Of a stretch of DNA of 64,000 nt, positions 12,289 to 21,778 are shown piece by piece; position 1 is the first letter of the stretch; each line of letters opens with the position of its first letter. The stretch lies in assembly GCF_008728515.1 (NCBI RefSeq), contig NC_044981.1, positions 108,739,702 through 108,803,701 of the forward strand. The letters are read 5' to 3'. A program made the position numbers and the translations under genes. The stretch is from Papio anubis (lineage: Eukaryota; Chordata; Mammalia; Primates; Cercopithecidae). The notes under the pieces were generated by a model. It did not search any database, was not told the DNA's origin, and was given only the letters and a program-made list of their open reading frames with translations.

Positions 12289-12594
12289 TTTTTTTTTTTT
12301 TTTTTTTTTGAGAGGGAGTCTTGCTCCTCGCCCAGTCTGGAGTGCAATGGCGCAATCTGGGCTCACCGCAAGCTCCACCTCCCGGGCTCACACCATTCTC
12401 CTGCCGCAGCCTCCCGAGTAGCTGGGACTACAGTCGTCCACCACCATGCCCGGCTAACTTTTTGTATTTTTTTTTTTTTTGAGACGGAGTTTCACCGTGT
12501 TAGCCAGGATGGTCTTGATCTCCTGACCTCATGATCTGCCTGCCTCGGCCTCCCAAAGTGCTGGGATTACAGGCGTGAGCCATCGCACCCGGCC
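12289..12594 (-). repeat. AluY-like element
   Basis: A full-length Alu on the minus strand, with its tail as the T-run near 12289-12309 and its 5' end at 12594. It is flanked by a 14-bp target duplication with two transitions (12275-12288 'tcatttatacattt', 12595-12608 'tcacttacacattt'). The internal linker is a long T-run at about 12469-12480. Confidence 0.93.
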
Positions 12595-12609
12595 TCACTT
12601 ACACATTTT

Positions 12610-13090
12610 TTTTAAGATACTCCAGCTTTGAATAAGATTAGGTTCACCTGACATAACGCAGTTGTTCCAAGAGCCACCTCTATTTATTAAAGATAAAATG
12701 ATTAATGTCTGTTTTATCTTCCTTATTCAAGTTAGAAAGAATTTTACTACAGCGTCCTGTTTGGTGGATTGGTGTAAAGCGTAATTGCCACTGAATGTTT
12801 ATAAAGAAGAAAAATAGTAGAGAAAATAGTAAGAATGAATTATTAATCATTTAATTTCACAATCTACAATAAAGAATAAAATATTCTTATCCTCATTTTC
12901 CAGATGAGAAAAATGGCTTAAAGATGATAAGAAATTTGCTGAATATTATTAATAAAAGGTGAAATTGAGATTTAAAGACACAGGACTCCAAAACCTAAGC
13001 TTTCACCCACGCATTTTTTTCCTCATATTTAGCCAAATGGGAAGAATTCTGACCGATATAATCCAAGTTGTTCTATACTTGTTTTTTACT
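12610..13090. other. Unrecognised sequence
   Basis: Unique AT-rich DNA with no recognisable gene or repeat. Confidence 0.5.
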
Positions 13091-13234
13091 GAGAAGCCAC
13101 AGTATAGTTGTTTAGTGCACAGGCTCTGGACCTAACCTGCTTAGGTATAATTGTGCCTGAATTTTTAACTACTAATTATCTGAATTTGGACAATTTAGCA
13201 CTGTGCCTCAATTTCTCACTTATAACATGGGGGA

Positions 13235-13638
13235 TGTATTAGCCCCTTTGCATTACTATAAAGGAATACCTTAGACTGGGTGGTTTATAAAGAAGATATG
13301 TTTAATTGGCTCAGTGCTCTGCAAACTGTACAACAAGAGTGGTATTGGCATCTGCTTCTGGTGAGAGCCTTAGAATCGTGGTGAAAGGTGAAGCGTAAGC
13401 AGGTGTGTCACATGGTGAGAGCGGGAGCAAGAGAGAGGGAGGAAGTCCTAGCGTTTTGAACAATTACATCTCCTGTGAACTAACTGAGCAAGAATTCACT
13501 TATCACCAAGGGGATAGTACTAAACCATTCATGAGGGATCTGCCCTCATGATCCAAACTCTCCCACCAGGACCTACCTCCAACATTGGGAATCACATTTC
13601 AACATGAGATTTGGAGGAGACAAATGTCCAAACCATCA
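13235..13638 (-). repeat. MaLR LTR (MSTD/MLT1A-like), solo
   Basis: It begins 'tgtattag' and ends 'aaccatca', the reverse of MaLR LTR termini. A perfect 5-bp target duplication 'gggga' flanks it (13230-13234 and 13639-13643). No internal region is present, so it is a solo LTR left by LTR-LTR recombination or an equivalent event. Confidence 0.88.
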
Positions 13639-13687
13639 GGGGATAATAACTGATCCTTTTTCATAGTAATTCTATATTAAATGCATT

Positions 13688-13762
13688 AATATATATACAT
13701 ATTATATATATATAATATGTATGTTATATATATGTTTATTTATATATATATGTATATAAAAC
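13688..13762. repeat. (TA)n microsatellite inside MIR
   Basis: An imperfect TA tract, including 'atatatataatatgtatg', expanded within the right half of the split MIR. Confidence 0.8.
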
Positions 13763-13958
13763 ACCTGGAGGTGTTTAGTCTGTAAGCATTTAATAAATGA
13801 AATTTTCATCATACTTTAATATGATGAAATTCAATAATGTTCATCGATTATCTAATTACAAAGCTCAGAGAATCTCAGAGGAAAGTACTGAAGAAAGAGA
13901 CAATTAATAAAAATATGTTTTTACAAAGTTACATCCCCCTGTTATTAACCCAAGAACT

Positions 13959-14236
13959 GACCAGGCGCAGTGGCTCATGCCTGTAATCCCAGCACTCTGA
14001 GAGGCCAAGGTGGACAGATCACTTGAGGTCAGGAGTTCAAGACCAGCCTGGCCAACATGGAGAAACCCCATCTCTACTAAAAATACAAAAATTAGCTGGG
14101 CGTGGTAGCACATGCCTGTAATCCCAGCTACTAGGGAGGTTGAGGCAGGATAATTGCTTCAACCCAGGGGGCGGAGGTTGCAGTGAACCAAGATCCTACC
14201 ACAGCCCTCCAGCCTGTGCCCAGGTGACAGAGCGAG
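13959..14236 (+). repeat. AluS-like element
   Basis: A dimeric Alu from 'gaccaggcgcagtggc' to 'gacagagcgagacta'. Its normal oligo-A tail has been replaced by the long purine tract that follows. Confidence 0.92.
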
Positions 14237-14353
14237 ACTAAAGAAAGAAAGAGAGAGAGAGAGAGAGAGAGGGAAGGAGGAAGGGAAAGAAAGAGAGAGA
14301 GAGAGGAAGGGAGGGAGGGGGAGAGAGAGAGAGAGAGGTTGCTAAGCAGCAGC

Positions 14354-14386
<33 letters not shown>

Positions 14387-14576
14387 AAGAAAGAAAGAAA
14401 GAAAGAAAAAGAAAGAAAGAAGAAAGAAAGAAAGAAAAAGAAAGAAAGAAAGAAAGGAAAGAAAGAAAGAAAGAAAGAAAGAGAGGGAGGAGGAGGAGGG
14501 AGGGAGGAGTGGGAGGAGGGAGGGAGAAGGAGTGGAGAGGGAGGGAGGAAGGAAGAGAGGAAAGAAGGCAGTAGGC
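14237..14576 (+). repeat. Polypurine tract, (GA)n/(GAAA)n/(GGA)n
   Basis: About 340 bp are almost purely purine on the plus strand, broken mainly by 'ttgctaagcagcagc' at about 14339-14353. Blocks of GA, GAAA and GGA repeats succeed one another, which suggests growth from the Alu tail. The tract includes mirror-symmetric stretches able to form intramolecular triplex (H-DNA). The long Lys/Glu/Arg or Ser/Leu/Phe frames here are repeat translations, not proteins. Confidence 0.92.
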
Positions 14577-16235
14577 AGGCAAGATGGCACACCACCAGAA
14601 TCTTGGGATCCTGGCTATACTCTCCACCAAATTTGACAAATCTGTTTGTGATCAGAAATGTCTGTGATCATACATTTAACATTCCATGAGTCTACTTGCT
14701 TTGCGTTTGCATAGCCTGCTATAAAACAATTACCCAATTACCCCACTGCCTTTTTGTGAAATTAACCGTCATCCTACAAAACTAAGGTTAAAACTGACTT
14801 ATACATTTAGAGATAGACCACTCTGAAAGAAGACCAAGAGAAAGGAGTACTATAAAAACTGTAGTCATTTAATTTGTGCATTAACAAGGTATAGATGATA
14901 TTCTAGTCTCTGTATTCTATAAAATTTGTGAGATTTGATGAAATGTATCAAACTAATGATCTTTTAATTTACCAAATTACTATATCATGTACATAATATA
15001 TATAATCTAATAATAAAAACATTTATATTTATATATCAAGTGACATGATAGATGAGATTCTACAATGAACTATTAATTTTAAGAGACAAATTATTTAAAG
15101 AATAGTTCTTTGAGATAATCAGATGGGACTAACTCGGATCCGGGAATATGGAGACCTTGAATCTGGCCTGGGCTTTCATTGACAGGTAAATCTTAACATG
15201 TCCTCTCTGTGCTCACTTTTTCTATTGAAAAACAATGAAACCATCTGACTGCTGGCGTCACATGTCTCTGGTTCATATGAGATGAAATAAGTGTAAGTGT
15301 CTTGTAAAATGTAAATTATATTGATAAAATGCAGGCTTAATAATAATTTAGAAAGGTTTGTTCAAAGCATTTCAATAACCAAGTCAGAAAAATTAGTATT
15401 TACCAACTACAGCAAGGGTGAAACAAACTTCTGAGTCATTATCCAATTATCCTGTAACTATACAGTTGTAAATCCACCATCATACATCATTTTCAAGGAC
15501 ACTTTATAAAAGAAAACTCCTGACTGTAATCAAAGCTTTGGATAAAATACTATTCTTATAAACCATCTATGTTAATTACGAGATAATAGAGTAAATTACA
15601 TTTCGTATCGCCACGTGATGAAGACATGCAAGAATACCCATAAACTGTCATGCTGCAACAAATACGCTGAATAAATGATTAACACTCTTAACACATATAT
15701 ATCTCTTGGAGATTAATGTTTAGTAACACTAGGTTTTACATTAGACAGTTTTTATTTTGTCTACCTCATATATCTTTTTCTGGGAAACTGACCCTATTTC
15801 TACTTCCATGATTCTGGTAAGCTACCAGTCCTGGCATCCAAACCATAATCAAAAACGTGGCCTCATATAAGGAAACTGGATTGTCTTCTGAGATTTGAAG
15901 GTAGTGGAAGGCATTTGCGGTTATGACATATAATGTTTCTAGTCTCTACTTCTGAGATTCTCAGAGTTACCTTGGTTCCCATCTACCCTGAGCCCTGATT
16001 ATTATTCCACTCTGCCTAAATCTGTGAATTACTTTCTATTACATCAATACCTTTGACATCATCAGTGTAAGTTACCCAGAATTGCTTTATGTTGTGGGCA
16101 AAAAGGAAAACCTCACTCAAAGTGAAGAAAATAAACTTTAAAATTTCACAGGTTTCATAAAACAGGAAAATAAATCACGTTTAAGAACAAAATAGTCAAC
16201 CTCATTAGGAACCAAAGATATGCAAATAAAGTCAG
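14577..16235. other. Unrecognised unique sequence
   Basis: About 1.6 kb without a recognisable gene or repeat. Parts (for example 15120-15300 and 15780-16080) are less AT-biased than their surroundings, but nothing specific can be supported. Confidence 0.5.
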
Positions 16236-16573
16236 TAAGTCAGATCAGAAACCTGCAATCTTCTCCAAATTCACTCAGCGTGAAAGCCTAGGTCCTACCA
16301 GTGGCCTGCAAGACCCTTCATAATCTGCCATGCATTTATACTCTGACATCTACAAGTTTCCCCTACTTTCCTCTATCTGTCCCACTTCAGCCTTCCTGTT
16401 GTTTCTCACACACACTAAGTACGTTCCAGTCTTAGGATCTTCCCTCAAGCCATTCCTTCTGCCCCCTTCCAGCCTTGACCAGTCCCCTTGCCCAGTCCTC
16501 TCATGCATGCTTTGCTTAAAGCTTCCCTACTCAAATACTTCACCCTGTCATCCCCTCTAGGTCTTTATTCCCT

Positions 16574-16585
16574 GTACCCTATTCT
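16574..16585. repeat. L1 target-site duplication, left copy
   Basis: 'gtaccctattct' is repeated exactly at 22823-22834 on the other side of the L1. The right copy is followed by 'aatg', so the first-strand nick would be TTCT/AA, a common variant of the L1 endonuclease site TTTT/AA. Confidence 0.93.
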
Positions 16586-16867
16586 TTTTTTTTTTTTTCC
16601 AATCATTATATTTATGTATTTATTTTATTATTATTATTATTTTTTATTATACTTTAAGTTCTAGGGTACATGTGCATAACGTGCAGGTTTGTTACATATG
16701 TATACTTGTGCCGTGTTGGTGTGCTGCACCCATAAACTTATCAGCACCCATCAACTCGTCATTTACATCAGGTATAACTCCCAATGCAATCCCTCCCCCC
16801 TCCCTCCTCCCCATGATAGGCCTCGGTGCGTGATGTTCCCCTTCCCGAGTCCAGGTGATCTCATTGT
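16586..16867 (-). other. L1 3'UTR and A-rich tail
   Basis: Downstream of the ORF2 stop on the minus strand lies a G-rich tract (complement of 16791-16812) with four or more G runs, the G-quadruplex-prone polypurine region known from primate L1 3'UTRs. It is followed by the conserved 'gtaccctagaacttaaag' end. After that comes a TAA-type repeat, about 20 bp of non-repeat sequence, and a terminal 14-A run (complement of 16585-16598). Confidence 0.9.
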
Positions 16868-18589
16868 TCAGTTCCCACCTATGAGTGAGAACATGTGGTG
16901 TTTGGTTTTCTGTTCTTGCAATAGTTTGCTAAGAATGATGGTTTCCAGCTGCATCCATGTCCCTACAAAGGACACAAACTCATCCTTTTTTATGGCTGCA
17001 TAGTATTCCATGGTGTATATGTGCCACATTTTCTTAATCCAGTCTGTCACTGATGGACATTTGGGTTGATTCCAAGTCTTTGCTATTGTGAATAGTGCCG
17101 CAATAAACATACGTGTGCATGTGTCTTTATAGCAGCATGATTTATAATCCCTTGGGTATATACCCAGTAATGGGATGGCTGGGTCATATGGTATTTCTAT
17201 TTCTAGATCCTTGAGGAATCGCCATACTGTTTTCCATAATGGTTGAACTAGTTTACACTCCCTTCAACAGTGTAAAAGTGTTCCTATTTCTCCACATCCT
17301 CTCCAGCACATGTTGTTTCCTGACTTTTTAATGATTGCCATTCTAACTGGTGTGAGATGGTATCTCATTGTGGTTTTGATTTGCATTTCTCTGATGGCCA
17401 GTGATGATGAGCATTTTTTCATGTGTCTGTTGGCTGTATGAATGTCCTCTTTTGAGAAATGTCTGTTCATATCCATTGCCCACTTTTTGATGGGGTTGTT
17501 TGTTTTTTTCTTGTAAATTTGTTTGAGATCTTTGTAGGTTCTGGATATTAGCCCTTTGTCTGATGAGTAGATTGCAAAAGTTTTCTCCCATTCTGTAGGT
17601 TGCCTGTTCACTCTGATGCTAGCTTCCTTTGCTGTGCAGAAGCTCTTTAGTTTAATTAGATCCCATTTGTCTATTTTGGCTTTTGTTGCCGTTGCTTTTG
17701 GTGTTTTAGACATGAAGTCCTTGCCCATGCCTATGTCCTGAATGGTATTACCTAGGTTTTCTTCTAGGGTTTTTATGGTATTAGGTCTAACATTTAAGTC
17801 TCTAATCCATCTTGAATTAATTTTCATATAAGGAGTAAGGAAAGGATCCAGTTTCAGCTTTCTACTTATGGCTAGCCAATTTTCCCAGCACCATTTATTA
17901 AATAGGGAATCCTTTCCCCATTTCCTGTTTCCCTCAGGTTTATCAAAGATCAGATGGCTGTAGATGTGTGGTATTATTTCTGAGGACTCTGTTCTGTTCC
18001 ATTGGTCTATATCTCTGTTTTGGTACCAGTACCATGCTGTTTTGGTTACTGTAGCCTTGTAGTATAGTTTGAAGTCAGGTAGCGTGATGCCTCCAGCTTT
18101 GTTCTTTTGACTTAGGATTGTCTTGGAGATGTGGGCTCTTTTTTGGTTCCATATGAACTTTAAGGCAGTTTTTTCCAATTCTGTGAAGAAACTCATTGGT
18201 AGCTTGATGGGGATGGCATTGAATCTATAAATTACCTTGGGTAGTATGGCCATTTTCATGATATTGATTCTTCCTATCCACGAGCATGGTATGTTCTTCC
18301 ATTTGTTTGTGTCCTCTTTTATTTCACTGAGCAGTGGTTTGTAGTTCTCCTTGAAGAGGTCCTTTACATCCCTTGTCAGTTGGATTCCTAGGTATTTTAT
18401 TCTCTTTGAAGCAATTGTGAATGGAAGTTCATTCATGATTTGGCTCTCTGTTTGTCTGTTACTGGTATGTAAGAATGCTTGTGATTTTTGCACATTAATT
18501 TTGTATCCTGAGACTTTGCTGAAGTTTTTTATCAGCTTAAGGAGATTTTGGGCTGAGACAATGGGGTTTTCTAAATATACAATCATGTC

Positions 18590-18592
18590 AGC
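18590..18592 (-). other. Reverse-transcriptase catalytic Asp replaced by Ala
   Basis: The codon is GCT where L1 reverse transcriptases have an Asp codon, changing the FADD box to FAAD. Relative to the usual GAC, it differs at two bases: one at a CpG (silent on its own) and one A-to-C transversion. The following GAC (18589-18587) keeps the second Asp. Confidence 0.9.
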
Positions 18593-20110
18593 TGCAAACA
18601 GGGACAATTTGACTTCTTCTTTTCCTAACTGAATACCCTTGATTTCTTTCTCTTGCCTGATTGCCCTAGTCAGAACTTCCAACACTATGTTGAATAGGAG
18701 TGGTGAGAGAGGGCATCCCTGTCTTGTGCCAGTTTTCAAAGGGAATTTTTTCAGTTTTTTCCCATTCAGTATGATATTGGCTGTGGGTTTGTCATAAATA
18801 GCTCTTATGATTTTGAGATACGTTCCATCAATACCAAATTTATTGAGAGTTTTTAGCATGAAGGGCTGTTGAATTTTGTCAAAGGCCTTTTCTGTGTCTA
18901 TTGAGATAATCATGTGATTTTTGTCTTTGGTTATGTTTATATGCTGGATTATGTTTATTGATTTGCGAATGTTGAACCAGCCTTGCATCCCAGGGATGAA
19001 GCCAACTTGATCATGGTGGATAAGCTTTTTGATGTGCTGCTGGATCCAGTTTGCCAGTATTTTATTGAGGATTTTTGCATCGATGTTCATCAGGGATATT
19101 GGTCTAAAATTCTCTTTTTTTGTTGTGTCTCTGCCAGGCTTTGGTATCAGGATGATGTTGGCCTCATAAAATGAGTTAGGGAGGATTCCCTCTTTTTCTA
19201 TTGATTGGAATAGTTTCAGAAGGAATGGTACCAACTCCTCCTTATACCTCTGGTAGAATTCAGCTGTGAATCCATCTGGTCCTGGACTTTTTTTGGTTGG
19301 TAGGCTATTAATTATTGCCTCAATTTCAGAGCCTACTATTGGTCTATTCAGGGATTCAACTTCTTCCTGGTTTAGTCTTGGAAGAGTGTAAGTGTCCAGG
19401 AAATTATCCATTTCTTCTAGGTTTTCCAGTTTATTTGCGTAGAGGTGTTTATAGTATTCTCTGATGGTAGTTTGTATTTCTGTGGGGTCGGTGGTGATAT
19501 CCCCTTTATCATTTTTAATTGCGTCGATTTGATTCTTCTCTCTTTTCTTCTTTATTAGTCTTGCTAGTGGTCTGTCAATTTTGTTGATCTTTTCAAAAAA
19601 CCAACTCCTGGATTCATTGATTTTTTGGAGGGTTTTTTGTGTCTCTATCTCCTTCAGTTCTGCTCTGATCTTAGTTATTTCTTGCCTTCTGCTAGCTTTG
19701 GAATGTGTTTGCTCTTGCTTCTCTAGTTCTTTTAATTGCGATGTTAGAGTGTCAATTTTTGATCTTTCCTGCTTTCTCTTGTGGGCATTTAGTGCTATAA
19801 ATTTCCCTCTGCACACTGCTTTAAATGTGTCCCAGAGATTCTGGTATGTTGTATCTTTGTTCTCATTGGTTTCAAAGAACATCTTTATTTCTGCCTTCAT
19901 TTCGTTATGTACCCAGTAGTCATTCAGGAGCAGGTTGTTCAGTTTCCATGTAGTTGACCGGTTTTGATTGAGTTTCTTAGTCCTGAGTTCTAGTTTGATT
20001 GCACTGTGGTCTGAGAGACAGTTTGTTATAATTTCTGTTCTTGTACATTTGCTGAGGAGTGCTTTACTTCCAATTATGTGGTCAATTTTGGAATAAGTGT
20101 GATGTGGTGC

Positions 20111-20113
20111 TCA
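20111..20113 (-). other. ORF2 nonsense codon 196
   Basis: The codon after '...YTFF' is TGA. In related elements this position is a serine (TCA), so a single C-to-G change explains it. Reading continues open in the same frame for 70 codons to the next Met at 19900. Confidence 0.85.
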
Positions 20114-20698
20114 GAAGAATGTATATTCCGTTGATTTGGGGTGGAGAGTTCTGTAGATGTCTATTAGGTCTGCTTGCTGCAGAGATGAGTTCAATTCCTG
20201 GATATCCTTGTTAACTTTCTGTCTCGTTGATCTGTCTAATGTTGACAGTGGGGTGTTGAAGTCTCCCATTATTATTGTATGGGAGTCTAAGTCTCTTTGT
20301 AAGTCTCTAAGGACTTGCTTTATGAATCTGGGTGCTCCTGTATTGGGTGCATATATATTCAGGATAGTTAGCTCTTCCTGTTGAATTGATCCCTTTACCA
20401 TTATGTAATGGCCTTCTTTGTCTCTTTTGATCTTTGATGGTTTAAAGTCTGTTTTATCAGAGACTAGTATTGCAACCCCTGCTTTTTTTTTTTGTTCTCC
20501 ATTTGCTTGGTAAATCTTCCTCCATCCCTTTATTTTGAGCCTATGTATGTCTCCGCATGTGAGATGGGTCTCCTGAATACAGCAGACTGATGGGTCTTGA
20601 CTCTTTATCCAGTTTGCCAGTCTGTGTCTTTTCATTGGAGCATTTAGTCCATTTACATTTAAAGTTAATATTGTTATGTGTGAACTTGATCCTGCCAT

Positions 20699-20761
20699 TA
20701 TGATATTAACTGGTTATTTTGCTCGTTAGTTGATGCAGTTTCTTCCTAGCCTTGATGGTCT
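20699..20761 (-). other. L1 inter-ORF spacer
   Basis: 63 bp separate the ORF1 stop from the ORF2 start, the normal primate L1 arrangement, in which ORF2 is translated by an unconventional reinitiation-like mechanism. Confidence 0.9.
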
Positions 20762-21778
20762 TTACATTTTGGCATGTTTTTGCAATGGCTGGTACCGGTT
20801 GTTCCTTTCCATGTTGAGTGCTTCCTTCAGGGTCTCTTGTAAGGCAGGCCTAGTGGTGACAAAATCTCTAAGCATTTGCTTGTCTGTAAAGGATTTTATT
20901 TCTCCTTCACTTATGAAACTTAGTTTGGCTGGATATGAAATTCTGGGTTTAAAATTCTTTTCTTTAAGAATGCTGAATATTGGCCCCCACTCTCTTCTGG
21001 CCTGTAGAGTTTCTGCTGAGAGATCTGCTGTGAGTCTGATGGGCTTCCCTTTGTGGGTAACCCGACCTTTCTCTCTGGCTGCCCTTAAGATTTTTTCCTT
21101 CATTTCAACTTTGGTGAATCTGGCAATTATGTGTCTTGGAGTTGCTCTTCTCGAGGAGTATCTTTGTGGAGGTCTCTGTATTTCCTGAATTTGAATGTTG
21201 GCGTGCCCTACTAGGTTGGGGAAGTTCTCCTGGATGATATCCTGAAGAGTGTTTTCCAACTTGGTTCCATTTTCCCCCTCACTTTCAGGCACCCCAATCA
21301 GACGTAGATTTGGTCTTTTTACATAATCCCATACTTCTTGCAGGCTTTGTTCATTTCTTTTTCTTCTTTTTTCTTTAGATTTCTCTTCTCGCTTCATTTC
21401 ATTCATTTGATCCTCAATCGCTGATACTCTTTCTTCCAGTTGATCGAGTCGGTTACTGAAGCTTGTGCATTTGTAACGTATTTCTCGTGTCATGGTTTTC
21501 ATCTCTGCCCGTTCGCTTATAGCCTCCTCTGCATTAATTATTCTGGTTATCAATTCTTCCACTTTTTTTTCAAGCTTTTTAGTTTCTTTGCGCTGGGTAC
21601 GTAATTCCTCCTTTAGCTCTGAGACGTTTGATGGACAGAAGCCTTCTTCTCTCATCTCGTCAAAGTCATTCTCCGTCCAGCTTTGATCCGTTGCTGGCGA
21701 TGAGCTGCGTTCCTTTGGAGGGGGAGATGTGCTCTTATTTTTTGAATTTCCAGCTTTTCTGCCCTGCTTTTTCCCCAT
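20762..21778 (-). CDS. L1 ORF1p, RNA-binding chaperone (intact)
   Basis: ORF1p is a trimeric RNA-binding protein that coats L1 RNA in cytoplasmic ribonucleoprotein particles and is needed for retrotransposition. The 338-codon frame is uninterrupted, the same length as human ORF1p. A basic N-terminus opens with 'MGKKQGRKAGNSKNKS'. A heptad-rich coiled coil spans roughly residues 52-153, followed by an RRM-like domain (about 157-252, including 'RNEQSLQEVWDYVKRPNLR' at its approach) and a C-terminal domain with 'AETLQARREWGPIF' and 'YPAKLSFISEGEIK'. The C-terminal half is very close to human L1 ORF1p, while the coiled coil differs at many positions. That matches the known fast evolution of this segment. 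Translation would start at the first ATG after the 1044-nt 5'UTR. Expression is not shown by sequence. Confidence 0.95.
   Translation of the reverse strand: MGKKQGRKAGNSKNKSTSPPPKERSSSPATDQSWTENDFDEMREEGFCPSNVSELKEELRTQRKETKKLEKKVEELITRIINAEEAISERAEMKTMTREIRYKCTSFSNRLDQLEERVSAIEDQMNEMKREEKSKEKRRKRNEQSLQEVWDYVKRPNLRLIGVPESEGENGTKLENTLQDIIQENFPNLVGHANIQIQEIQRPPQRYSSRRATPRHIIARFTKVEMKEKILRAAREKGRVTHKGKPIRLTADLSAETLQARREWGPIFSILKEKNFKPRISYPAKLSFISEGEIKSFTDKQMLRDFVTTRPALQETLKEALNMERNNRYQPLQKHAKM

Larger units (their letters stand above)
13095..13805 (+). repeat. MIR SINE, split by a MaLR LTR
   Basis: The left part (13095-13234) has the MIR core order: 'gtgcctcaatttctcac' then 'ataacatgggga'. The right part (13639-13805) resumes with 'ggggataataactgatcc' and ends with 'aagcatttaataaatga'. 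The LTR at 13235-13638 and an expanded TA run (about 13688-13760) lie inside. Continuity across the LTR supports a single MIR. Confidence 0.75.
16868..20698 (-). pseudogene. L1 ORF2 (endonuclease / reverse transcriptase), two nonsense codons
   Basis: ORF2p nicks target DNA and reverse-transcribes L1 RNA at the nick. The frame runs 1276 codons plus stop (human ORF2p is 1275 aa; one extra Lys lies in the poly-Lys run of the endonuclease domain) with no frameshift. In-frame stops occur at codon 196 (TGA, 20113-20111) and codon 1145 (TGA, 17266-17264). The first falls inside the endonuclease domain, before the region holding its last catalytic Asp and His. The second truncates the Cys-rich C-terminus. 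Open segments are 1-195, 197-1144 and 1146-1276. Endonuclease Asn14, the 'IQETHL' Glu and 'MGDFNTP' are present. The reverse-transcriptase motifs 'SPGPDGF' and 'TRQGCPLSP' are intact. The catalytic FADD box reads FAAD at 701-704 (codon GCT at 18592-18590), so one of the metal-binding aspartates is lost. Confidence 0.95.

Noticed and set aside
14131..14689. Open frames of 80-150 codons on both strands
   Set aside because: They are translations of the GA/GAAA/GGA microsatellite (poly Ser/Leu/Phe one way, poly Lys/Glu/Arg the other).
18351..21686. Plus-strand open frames across the L1 body
   Set aside because: They are antisense shadows of ORF1 and ORF2, caused by the AT-rich coding strand.
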